In this document: one piece after another, positions 1 through 7,378 of the stretch
Layout: each line of letters starts with the position of its first letter
Position numbering within the stretch: the stretch's first letter is position 1
Source of the DNA: Stramenopiles sp. TOSAG23-2
Lineage: Eukaryota > Sar
NCBI GenBank assembly: GCA_900128395.1
Contig: LT649854.1
Location: forward strand, 1 to 12,443
DNA: 12,443 nucleotides
Direction of reading: 5' to 3'
Made by a program: the position numbers and the translations under genes
The notes under the pieces: generated by a model
The model's database searches: none
Told to the model about the DNA's origin: nothing
What the model saw: the letters and a program-made list of their open reading frames with translations, nothing else

Positions 1-47
1 CCGTGGTTGGCATCACATTTTGTTAAAGATTGCACATATTGTTTGCG
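1..47 (+). repeat. Left arm of inverted repeat shared with ABCG 5' end
   Basis: Bases 1-47 are the exact reverse complement of 595-641 (47 of 47), separated by 547 nt of unrelated sequence. The left arm is cut by the window edge, so its true length is unknown. Identity stops sharply at 47/48. Confidence 0.93.
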
Positions 48-53
48 TTGCAT
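1..53 (-). CDS. Partial 5' end of a second ABCG-like gene, running off the left edge
   Basis: Seen: on the minus strand an ATG at 53-51 opens a frame (M-Q-R-K-Q-Y-V-Q-S-L...) that continues to the window edge. From Arg3 onward it is identical, base for base, to the ABCG gene at 595-641, and in the same reading frame. Upstream of the breakpoint the two starts differ: this one has M-Q, whereas the ABCG gene has ten residues before its Arg11. The frame is also open further upstream on the minus strand, to a stop at 120-122, but the ATG at 53 is the only start in that stretch. Inferred: a head-to-head paralogue of the ABCG transporter lies to the left. Alternatives are a short inverted duplicate with no gene behind it, or a chimeric contig end. 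Only about 17 codons are visible, so no domain can be recognised. Confidence 0.4.
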   Translation of the reverse strand, partial: MQRKQYVQSLTKCDANH

Positions 54-564
54 TCTGGCATTATTATTTATTAGATTTATTGGCGAATGTTTTTTTTTAG
101 TAGTCGTCGTGTCGTCGTCCTACCGTCCTACCACACTACTGGTGGTAGTCCGGGTAAATCGTCTATATGAATATCATATTCTAATAAGTATAGTTTTTTT
201 TATCAAAAGTGCTAAAAGTGCCAAAAGAAACTCTGGCTGCTATTATTTCGAATTATTAGAATTATAGCTATCGGCTATCGGTATATAATATGATATACTT
301 GGTACAATACTATTATATAATACATACATACATACTACAGACTACAGCTGTTTAATTTATAATAAGTTATTAGTATTATCGATATAATACAACAATTTAA
401 ATTATAATAAAGAATAAAGCACTAAAAAATATGATAATAGTAGCAGTTGTCTTCTTCAATTATTAATACAAACTACGAAAACTCTTGTTACAGAATATTA
501 ATACCACTTCTATATTGATATCTTGCTCTCCGCCCAAAGAAGATCTACATAGGCAGGTAAGATA
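54..564. other. AT-rich spacer between two divergent ABCG 5' ends
   Basis: No convincing gene. The stretch holds simple repeats (TCGTCG and CCTACC units around 104-132, a tandem TATCGGC unit near 269-281, CATA repeats near 322-334). A CAG|GTAAG donor-like sequence lies at 554-561 and a TTCAG acceptor-like sequence at 573-577, but joining them does not give an open frame. A plus-strand open frame at about 7-267 is antisense to the partial gene at 1-53, has no ATG start and shows no recognisable domain. If the partial left-edge gene is real, this is a bidirectional promoter region. Confidence 0.6.
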
Positions 565-3500
565 ATGCCATCTTCAGCTGAGGTGGAAGATTACCGCAAA
601 CAATATGTGCAATCTTTAACAAAATGTGATGCCAACCACGGACGTTATTCAATGTTGACAATGAACTTTTCATCAGTGGAATATTATCTTGGTGATTTTG
701 ATCCAGTAAAAACGAGCGTTGCTTATCATCTTTTAACAAAGACAGAAAAGTATTGCATAGATGGATTTGAATGTGCGCCACAAGTGCACTTGTGTGTACC
801 TTGTCAGTTTGGTAAATATTGCCCACCTGGCTCTGTGCGGTACAACAACTCTGCTCTTGTGAATATTTGTCCAAAAGGTCATTTATGTAAAACACCGAAA
901 GATAAGGAATTATGTCCTGCATCGTTTGCTTGCGGCTTTGGCAGCGCAAGTTTAAATAGCCCGGTGACACCATCATGCAGTAATTATGAAAACAATGTGG
1001 CTGTCTACTGCCCAGAAGGGTCCTCTCTTTCGTCACAATTCACATTTGAAAATCTATGCAAAGGAGGTTATTATTGTCCAAAAGGTGGAAATGGAACAAA
1101 TCGCCAAATATTATGCCCAGAAGGCCATTTTTGTTATGAAGGTGTTGCTCAACCAATTCCATGTACGAAGGGATTGCTAGTTGATACGACCGATTTTGGA
1201 TTTAAAAATGCATGTTCGTATGGCAGATCTTATCCTAGTTATGATGTTTTTCAAACAGTGCAACTATTAATAGTCTTGTTGTTTCTTTATATTATTTCGA
1301 AGGGTATTATTTTTGTGAAACAATTGTTGAAAACTTATAGTGATAAAAAATTAAAAAAACTGTACAAAACAAAAAGTGAAGCAGCATTTTTAAAATTTAT
1401 AAAAAGCTCAAATGATGATGCTTTACATGATAATCGTAAAATAAGCATGACTGGTTCAACTAAAAAATTAAATATTGTACTAAAAGAGAAAGGACTTTTA
1501 AGTTCAGTAGAAAATAATATGATCCTTGATATGTTTGACCATATTGATATTCAACATCATGGAAAAATTAGCAAAAGTGAATTAGAAAAATTTCTTACTC
1601 ATCAAATGGAGAGAGGAAAAAGTAATTCCAATGTAAAAATGTTCTCAAATCCACTTAAATCAAACGGTGGAACGTGGAAACAAAAAGTGCGATCAATTTT
1701 TAAGAAATACGATAAAGATCAAACTGGGTATTTAGATAAAGAATCCTTTCAGCAATTATTTCGAGAATTTGACTCTGTACAGAGAAAATCTGAAGTTGAT
1801 CAAAAAAAGCGAAATGATGAAAGCAACAATGCAAATGATTTTTTAACAGGCGTTAGCAACAATTTTACTGGCTTCAAAGCGGATCACCGAAAATATTCTA
1901 TACAATTTAACGGACTAGGCTTGAGTTTAAAATCTAATCACAAAGTTGTCTTGAAAAATGTGACTGGTGAATTTTTCCATTCTCAGCTTATTGCTATTAT
2001 GGGGCCCTCTGGATGTGGAAAATCAACGTTTTTAAACACTTTATCTGGAAGAGCATATTACGGGCATAAGAAAGGGGTAATGCAAATAAATCACAAAGAT
2101 GACACGTTATTAAATCATCGAAAATCAGTTGGATTTGTACCCCAAGAGGATACAGTTTTTGATATGTTAACAGTTTATGAAAATTTAATGTATTCGTGTG
2201 AACTTCGTTTGCTTGGATCAACTAAGTCAAAAAGAAAAAGAATCGTTGAAGATGTCATACATTTATTAGAACTTGAAAAAATAAGACATTCAGTAGTTGG
2301 TTCAGTTGAAAAAAGAGGTATCAGTGGAGGGCAAAGAAAACGAGTCAATATTGGAATGGAATTAGTTGCAGATCCTTCAATAATCTTTTTAGATGAACCT
2401 ACCAGTGGTTTGGATAGTGCTTCAGCATCTGTTGTTTTATCAGCGTTAAAAGATTTAACCCATTTAGGGATCACAATCATAGCAGTAATCCATCAGCCAA
2501 AATATTCCATTTTTGAACTTTTTGATCAATTGTTACTCTTAGGTACAGGTGGGGAAACCGTATTTTGTGGTCCCGTGTCATATGTTAAAGATTATTTTGC
2601 CTCGCTCGATTTTAAAATGCGTGAGGAAAATGCAAATTTAGCAGACTTCATTATCGATGTTTGCGCCGGGATTATCCCACGTGAAAACCATCCATCATAT
2701 TTGCCTAGTGATTTACCTAAATTATGGGAGAAACGTGGAGTTGAAGTTGTGAAGGAACACCAAGACCACCATAATGACGTGAGGCTAGAAAATGCTGGCA
2801 AACAAAATGACGGTTCGTTATCACCAAACGATTTGTCGAAGTTTCTTAAGTCACTTCGTTCGTACTTGCTCATTACGTCGAAGAAAAAACTTTTCTTAGA
2901 TGATTTAACGGCGTTATGCAAATTAATAGATAGAGATGGCATATTGCCACGCAAAAGTTTAAATATAATAAAAAGATTTGTCCATTCATTGATTATCGAA
3001 GAATCGTCAAATGAACATAAAAAACGATATTCTTATAAAAGTATTTATACCAAGTTGAAAACATTTGTTGAAATTACAAATAAAAATGCAAAAAATAGTC
3101 GAGCTAACCGTCAAAAAAAGAAAAAAGCAAGAGGTAGGAAATTTCGAGCATCGATGATGGATTCCAAAGAAGCAAATTCAATGTTAAATTTTACTAACCA
3201 AGCACAAAATGATAATGATGGAAAAGCATATAAAAGTATCCTTACTCAAGACAATAATGATAATACAAATAACAATGGGAAATCCTTGATGCACATATTT
3301 TGGACTGGTTGGCATCAATATTGGATTTTGCAACACCGTTGTTTTATAATATTAGTTTACAACAATTGGAAGCGAATATTAAGTGATACATTTATTTTGA
3401 TTTTGTGTGGAATTATTACTGGTGGAATGACTCAATCAACTGTATCTTCATTAAATTACCCTATATTGCCAATTGCATTGACATTGTGCGTCACATTGCT

Positions 3501-4493
3501 TGGAGTTTTAAGTGCTGTAAGTGCCACAAATATTTTTGGTGGGACGAAATTATTATATTTTCGCGAACGCGCATCGAATTTATACGTCTTTCCATATTTT
3601 ATTTCAAGGATATTATTAGATATAGTAACAATCGTTTTAAAAAGCAATATTTTTTTGATGTTGCGACCCCGTTAATTGGTAGATTAGAATTAGTCGCAGT
3701 ATTTGCATTTACGGCTTATGCGGCAAGTCCAATCGGTTATATGATCTCGATCATTGTTAATGATAAACCATCAACAGTGGCAATAACTGCTGCTGTAACA
3801 TTTATTCTAGGCGGTCTTATGACAGGACTGAATCCAGAATTAGCAACTGTTAAAACGTATGCTTTTCCATTACCACAATTGTATGATTTGAGTTTTGGGA
3901 GATGGGCTGTTGAGGGGATATTAAGCGAATGGATTGTTAAATCTCCGTTCCCATATATGTCTACAGCAAAAGATTTTTTTGAGGACAAAGGATATGAAAT
4001 ATATGCTGGTAGAGGGGAAACAAATATTGTCAGTCTTTTTATAATTGGTACATTTCTGCGATTCGTGACATTAATTTTGTTAATCACAATCAATCGAGAC
4101 AAACAGCTGCATTTAAAGCTTGGTATCGTGAACAAGCTATGCTTTTGGAATAAATTAAAGAACAAACAAAAAAAAAGAATGGCAATGTTACAAAGAGATG
4201 TTCTAAAAGCAAAAAAACATACTCATCATCATCATCCAAATAAATCGCATTTTAAATTTGATAAGAAAAGAAGCAGCGTTTTAACAGATATATTAGAAGA
4301 TCATAATTATGATCATGGCCACGAAAAGCATATTGCAAGCGGTAATGGGAGTATAACAAGTAATGTTCGAAATTTTAATACATCAAGTGAAAGTAAACCT
4401 GTTGCAGTTATGGTAGAAATGCGGATGCAAAAAAACCCTTTACATCATGGCAAAGGGAAAAGTACGTGGGTGGAGAATCCACTTAAATCATGA
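565..4493 (+). CDS. ABCG (White/WBC-type) half-transporter with Cys-rich ectodomain and EF-hands; frame broken once
   Basis: An ATP-driven membrane transporter of the ABCG family, substrate unknown. Domains in order: a Cys-rich region (Cys21 to Cys217, 18 Cys, repeated C-P-x-G-x-x-C motifs like GCC2/GCC3 repeats), presumably extracytoplasmic; a membrane helix at about 233-252; two degenerate EF-hand loops at 328-339 and 383-394; then the nucleotide-binding domain with Walker A GPSGCGKST (480-488), Q-loop Gln527, signature ISGGQ (586-590), Walker B IIFLDEP (606-612) and H-loop His643. A charged linker of roughly 190 residues leads to the ABC2-type membrane domain from about 913. In this frame translation stops at 3673-3675, within the membrane domain. 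Homologous sequence (continuing through ATPLIGRLE and GYMIS) resumes in another frame from 3657 to the TGA at 4491-4493, ending in a basic His-rich tail; the joined product would be about 1,309 residues. This order resembles plant-type ABCG proteins with Cys-rich N-termini, but no signal peptide is visible, so a 5' exon may be missing. An in-frame TAG at 550-552 makes 565 the first possible ATG. Family call is very secure; intactness is not. Confidence 0.93.
595..641 (-). repeat. Right arm of inverted repeat, inside ABCG codons 11-26
   Basis: Exact reverse complement of 1-47. It starts at the Arg11 codon of the ABCG gene, so the shared part is coding. The pair may continue past 641 if the left arm extends beyond the window. 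Confidence 0.93.
3650..3657 (+). other. Frame break in ABCG gene at a T7 run
   Basis: Seven T (3650-3656) followed by G. Upstream coding uses the frame of 565; downstream homologous coding uses the frame of 3405/3657, so one base is missing or a -1 shift occurs. In the upstream frame the site reads T TTT TTG (3651-3657), which matches the X XXY YYZ form of a -1 slippery heptamer. Without a shift, five more codons are read after TTG before TAA. The simplest explanation is a homopolymer sequencing or assembly error; a real pseudogene mutation and programmed frameshifting are alternatives. Confidence 0.85.
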
Positions 4494-4984
4494 AAACTAT
4501 TGTGGAGTATATAATGTACGAATCGTACGAAGTATATATATATATGAGATATACTGATATATTTAAAAATAAAAAAATTATTTTATGACACACTCTAGTA
4601 TGATATCATACTTTGTACACGTCAGTAATTGTTAATATTTGTACGAGAATCTTTTTTTTATTTAAAACGCGTGATTTCCTACATCTTTATATCAATATCT
4701 ACCATTTCAGAATACCCCATTTCATAATAACTTTCACCTTTTCTCTTCTATAATATGTACCACCACCAAAACAATTAATCCGATCAGTACAATACAACGC
4801 ACAAACTTGTCCAGGACAGTGTACAGTTGAAATACGTAATACGTAATACAGGATACAAGGTTTTTATTGAAAGTGCATAAGTGCATATGATTTTTTTTGG
4901 ATTTTATTATACTTGTTAGTATAATTTTTTTTTATATAATATAAATAATTTGTTATTTTGTTACATCTTTTGATTTTGATTACA
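4494..4984. other. Intergenic region after the ABCG gene
   Basis: No gene seen. An AATAAA-like element at 4568-4573 lies about 75 nt after the stop and could serve 3' end formation. There is a 16-nt perfect palindrome at 4597-4612, a TCGTACGA palindrome at 4523-4530, an 11-nt inverted repeat TGTCC-A-GGACA at 4808-4818, and a direct repeat of AATACGT near 4830-4848. The right part, next to the convergent ORF at 4985, is T-rich. Confidence 0.6.
4597..4612. repeat. 16-nt perfect palindrome in ABCG 3' flank
   Basis: AGTATGATATCATACT reads the same on both strands. It lies about 104 nt after the ABCG stop codon. It could be a hairpin in the 3' UTR or a dimer-binding site, or chance in AT-rich DNA. 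Confidence 0.6.
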
Positions 4985-5452
4985 TTACATCATATCATCA
5001 CCCTCTTGTAAATACAATATTGATGCTTCTTTTCTAAATTTTAAAGCTCGTTTTTCTGATGGTGTTAAAACTTTCTTCTTTTTCTTTATACGATTGTTAT
5101 TTATTTTTGTTGGTGTTTGTTTTTTAATAGATATAGGTGTTGTTGTCGTTTTTATGTCTTCGTCTGATGATGAATGATGAAAAACAAATTGAATATCATC
5201 ATCTAATAATTTATTATAATTATTTTCATTATCCATTACAATATTAATATCATCCATAAATTTGCTATCGTTATTAGTAGTATCAACACTAATGTTATTT
5301 TTATTTGTCGCCATTCGTTTTTTATAATACTCTTTTTGTTTCTTTTTCTTTGTATCACTAGATGGATGATAAATTTCTATTGTTGATTGAACATATTCAT
5401 TGACATAATTTTGTTGCTTATTATTATTCGATTTTCTATGGTTATTCAACAT
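4985..5452 (-). CDS. Hypothetical Asn/Lys-rich low-complexity protein
   Basis: A 155-codon open frame from ATG at 5452 to TGA/TAA-side end at 4985. No family recognised. The product is hydrophilic: Asn-rich at the start (HRKSNNNKQQN), a Lys cluster near residues 35-46, an acidic centre rich in Asp and Asn (about 63-87), an HHSSSDED acidic-Ser patch near 92-99, and a basic segment RIKKKKK followed by LTPSEKRALKFRKEA near 121-143, which resembles a nuclear-type basic patch. No membrane segment or signal peptide. The composition is typical of disordered proteins in AT-rich protists, and an open frame this long is notable at this base composition, but chance cannot be excluded. Its first codons overlap the ankyrin-like ORF on the other strand, so at least one of the two 5' ends is probably mis-set. 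Confidence 0.45.
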   Translation of the reverse strand: MLNNHRKSNNNKQQNYVNEYVQSTIEIYHPSSDTKKKKQKEYYKKRMATNKNNISVDTTNNDSKFMDDINIVMDNENNYNKLLDDDIQFVFHHSSSDEDIKTTTTPISIKKQTPTKINNNRIKKKKKVLTPSEKRALKFRKEASILYLQEGDDMM

Positions 5453-5725
5453 GTTGCCATTATTATTATTATCATCTTATCTTGTAAGAAACAGAATTTA
5501 GAGCTAATAAAATTATTGTTAAATCATACAACCTGTACAAAGGATGTATTAAATACTGAAACTAGCTTAGGAGATACACCGTTGACTTTTGCTGATGGCA
5601 ATGGTTTAAATCGTTTTAAATATTTAGATGGCAATAATATAAGTGATGTTGAAACAGAGATTGTTCATTTATTAAAAGTTAAAATGGGGAGAATGGATAC
5701 GATGACGATTAATAATGAAGGTTAA
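5438..5725 (+). CDS. Short ankyrin-repeat-like ORF, possibly a gene fragment
   Basis: The frame is open from 5387; the ATG at 5438 is the last start before the recognisable part. The segment LSCKKQNLELIKLLLNH, then GDTPLTFADGNG and later EIVHLLKV, fits the ankyrin pattern (helix pair ending in a Leu triplet, then a G-x-TPL turn), giving about one and a half to two repeats. Ankyrin repeats bind protein partners; nothing shows which. The N-terminal side is a poly-Ile run from ATT repeats and does not look like real protein, so the true start may lie in an exon I cannot find, or the ORF may be a relic of a longer ankyrin gene. It overlaps the start of the minus-strand ORF at 4985-5452. Confidence 0.35.
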   Translation: MVIQHVAIIIIIILSCKKQNLELIKLLLNHTTCTKDVLNTETSLGDTPLTFADGNGLNRFKYLDGNNISDVETEIVHLLKVKMGRMDTMTINNEG

Positions 5726-6312
5726 AATACTTCTTTTTAGGATTTTAGCACGTGCGCACTTTTTAGTATACAATTTTTTCATACTTCTTTATTTTTATTT
5801 TCCCTATATACTACTATAATTATTTATTATAGCAATAGCGGATATAGCGGTGTGCGGTGTGGTAAACTTAACTTTTTATATATAGGCACAGACCACATGT
5901 GGTAGACTATGTGGTAGTCTATGAATACAGTACCAGAATATGCATAGCATATACACAGCACGGAATATAAAAAATAAAAGGGCCAATTAACTATGGGGGG
6001 AAATATTTTAATATGGTACGCATCGTACGCACGTACGCACGTACCATACATTTCACAGTTGTTTTTAACCTATAATAATTCGAGCATTGACAGGGCAGAA
6101 ATACCAATAGTAATCCATTATAAAATATGTCTATTATTTTGATAAATATATATACATACCAAGACAAATATATTTATATACATACACAAATAGAACAAAT
6201 CACAAATAACAATATTGATAACAGCATTATTCAACCCAATATCATTATTGTATCTTCTCTCTGTGTTATACAATACATACATATATATATACAATATATA
6301 AATAAAAGAAAG
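5726..6312. other. Intergenic/leader region upstream of the SGF29/SAP30-like gene
   Basis: No gene seen. It holds a 10-nt palindrome CCACATGTGG (5893-5902), a hairpin with 7-bp stem and 5-nt loop (5903-5921), and a GTACG-rich inverted repeat (6012-6048). The stretch 6127-6312 is open and in frame with the downstream gene, but it reads as Ile/Tyr/Asn-rich sequence from TATA/CATA repeats and looks like untranslated leader. Confidence 0.55.
6012..6048. promoter_or_regulatory. GTACG-rich inverted repeat upstream of the SGF29/SAP30-like gene
   Basis: Nine-base arms TATGGTACG (6012-6020) and CGTACCATA (6040-6048) are exact inverted copies, and the loop contains two further CGTACG palindromes (6024-6029, 6032-6037). 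It is about 265 nt before the chosen ATG. C/G-containing motifs this dense stand out in AT-rich intergenic DNA. A role as transcription-factor site is inference. Confidence 0.3.
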
Positions 6313-7182
6313 ATGTCAACAACAACTACAACGACGACAACAACTGATACCGCATCAACCACGAAAAATACAAAACCAGCTTTTAACATACCAGCAGGTG
6401 GTAGTAGTAGTAAAAATCATACAATATATTATCCATACCATCGTAATGAAGGGTATCCAAAACAAATGATGGCAAACTTTCGTTTGGTAAAGGTAGCAAG
6501 TTTAAAACGATACATACGATATTATAATGTACAAGTACGTCCAGATAGTACACCAGTAGAACTTGCAAGTGCAGTTGCAAAACATTTTAAACGAGACTTA
6601 GATGTGAGTGGTAGTGTAGCAGGTGAAAAGAAAGTGATCGAGCATTTTGTTGAACAAGTAACAAGAGAACAGCGTGGGCATGGATTAGGTGGCGACCATG
6701 ACCCATCCGTCAACGATGTCAGTTCGAAGAAACGCAAGCGCACCGGTGAGACTGCTCCATGGATTGTACCAGATGGCGATATTCAACCAGGTGCCGAAGT
6801 GGCTGCAAGAGTAGGAAACGAGTGGATTCATGCTCGTATTGTTCGTTATATAACACGTACAAAGAAGTATGAAGTCGAAGATGCTGATGCTGAATCCCAA
6901 GATAAAGGTAAATGTTACCATGTGCATACTAAATATGTATTGCCATTGATTATACCAAAGCTTAGTGCTGAATTGATAAAAGGCGAACGTGTCTTGGCAT
7001 TGTTTCCATATACAACTAGTTTTTACGAAGGGCAAATTGTATCAACTGAAGCGCATGATCGATATGGTGTAAGATTTGATGATGATGTTGAAGATGGCAA
7101 ATTAGTAAAGAAAAGAAAAATACCAAGATATTTTGTTGTACCATTTCCACAACATTTGCAAAAAGATAAAAAAGCAAAATAA
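6313..7182 (+). CDS. SGF29: Chromatin reader: SAP30-type Sin3-binding motif plus SGF29-type tandem Tudor domain
   Basis: Predicted nuclear chromatin protein of 289 residues from the ATG at 6313. An in-frame ATG at 6127 would add 62 residues of leader-like sequence, so 6313 (A at -3, followed by ordinary N-terminal low complexity) is preferred. Layout: a poly-Thr stretch (3-11); a SAP30 Sin3-binding-like motif at about 57-92 (VASLKRYIRYY ... ELASAVAKHF), which in SAP30 contacts the Sin3 deacetylase scaffold; a basic nuclear-signal-like KKRKR (139-143); then an SGF29 C-terminal domain from about 158 to 280. Hallmarks of the latter are YEVEDADAE (186-194), VLALFPYTTSFY (227-238), YGVRFDDD (251-258) and FVVPFP (274-279), matching the two Tudor halves and aromatic/acidic pocket that read H3K4me2/3 in SAGA. 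The N-terminal coiled coil of animal and yeast SGF29 is not evident. The pairing of deacetylase-linked and SAGA-linked modules is the odd point. The Tudor call is strong and the SAP30 call good; which complex it joins is unknown. Confidence 0.87.
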   Translation: MSTTTTTTTTTDTASTTKNTKPAFNIPAGGSSSKNHTIYYPYHRNEGYPKQMMANFRLVKVASLKRYIRYYNVQVRPDSTPVELASAVAKHFKRDLDVSGSVAGEKKVIEHFVEQVTREQRGHGLGGDHDPSVNDVSSKKRKRTGETAPWIVPDGDIQPGAEVAARVGNEWIHARIVRYITRTKKYEVEDADAESQDKGKCYHVHTKYVLPLIIPKLSAELIKGERVLALFPYTTSFYEGQIVSTEAHDRYGVRFDDDVEDGKLVKKRKIPRYFVVPFPQHLQKDKKAK

Positions 7183-7378
7183 AAAACTCTCTTTCTATAT
7201 CTACACATGTAGAGTAAAGAACTTTTTTAGATTTAATACATTACGTTATTTTACGTATTATAATATATTAAAACAAGAAATGTAGCAACATAAATATCAA
7301 ATTTACGTCACTTTAAAACGTACAACAAATCTATCTTCTTGTATTTGTCTTGAAATAATAACATATCAATATATTAAC

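Noticed and set aside
7-267. Plus-strand hydrophobic open frame of 86 codons
   Set aside because: It has no ATG start and lies antisense to the ABCG-like inverted copy at 1-53. Its valine and leucine runs come from simple GTC/CTACC repeats, and no domain is recognisable.
557-577. A possible 21-nt GT-AG mini-intron at the ABCG start
   Set aside because: Removing it leads into a frame that stops soon after, and no upstream ATG-led exon joins in frame.
545-1036. Minus-strand open frame of 163 codons opposite the ABCG 5' part
   Set aside because: It is the complement of the clearly coding Cys-rich region, and no family pattern is seen in it.
5721-5740. A possible 20-nt GT-AG mini-intron at the end of the ankyrin-like ORF
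   Set aside because: Splicing gives an immediate stop (TTT TAG), so nothing is gained.
6127-6312. Upstream in-frame extension of the SGF29/SAP30-like gene
   Set aside because: Its residues derive from TATA/CATA simple sequence, unlike the body of the protein; the ATG at 6313 is the natural start.
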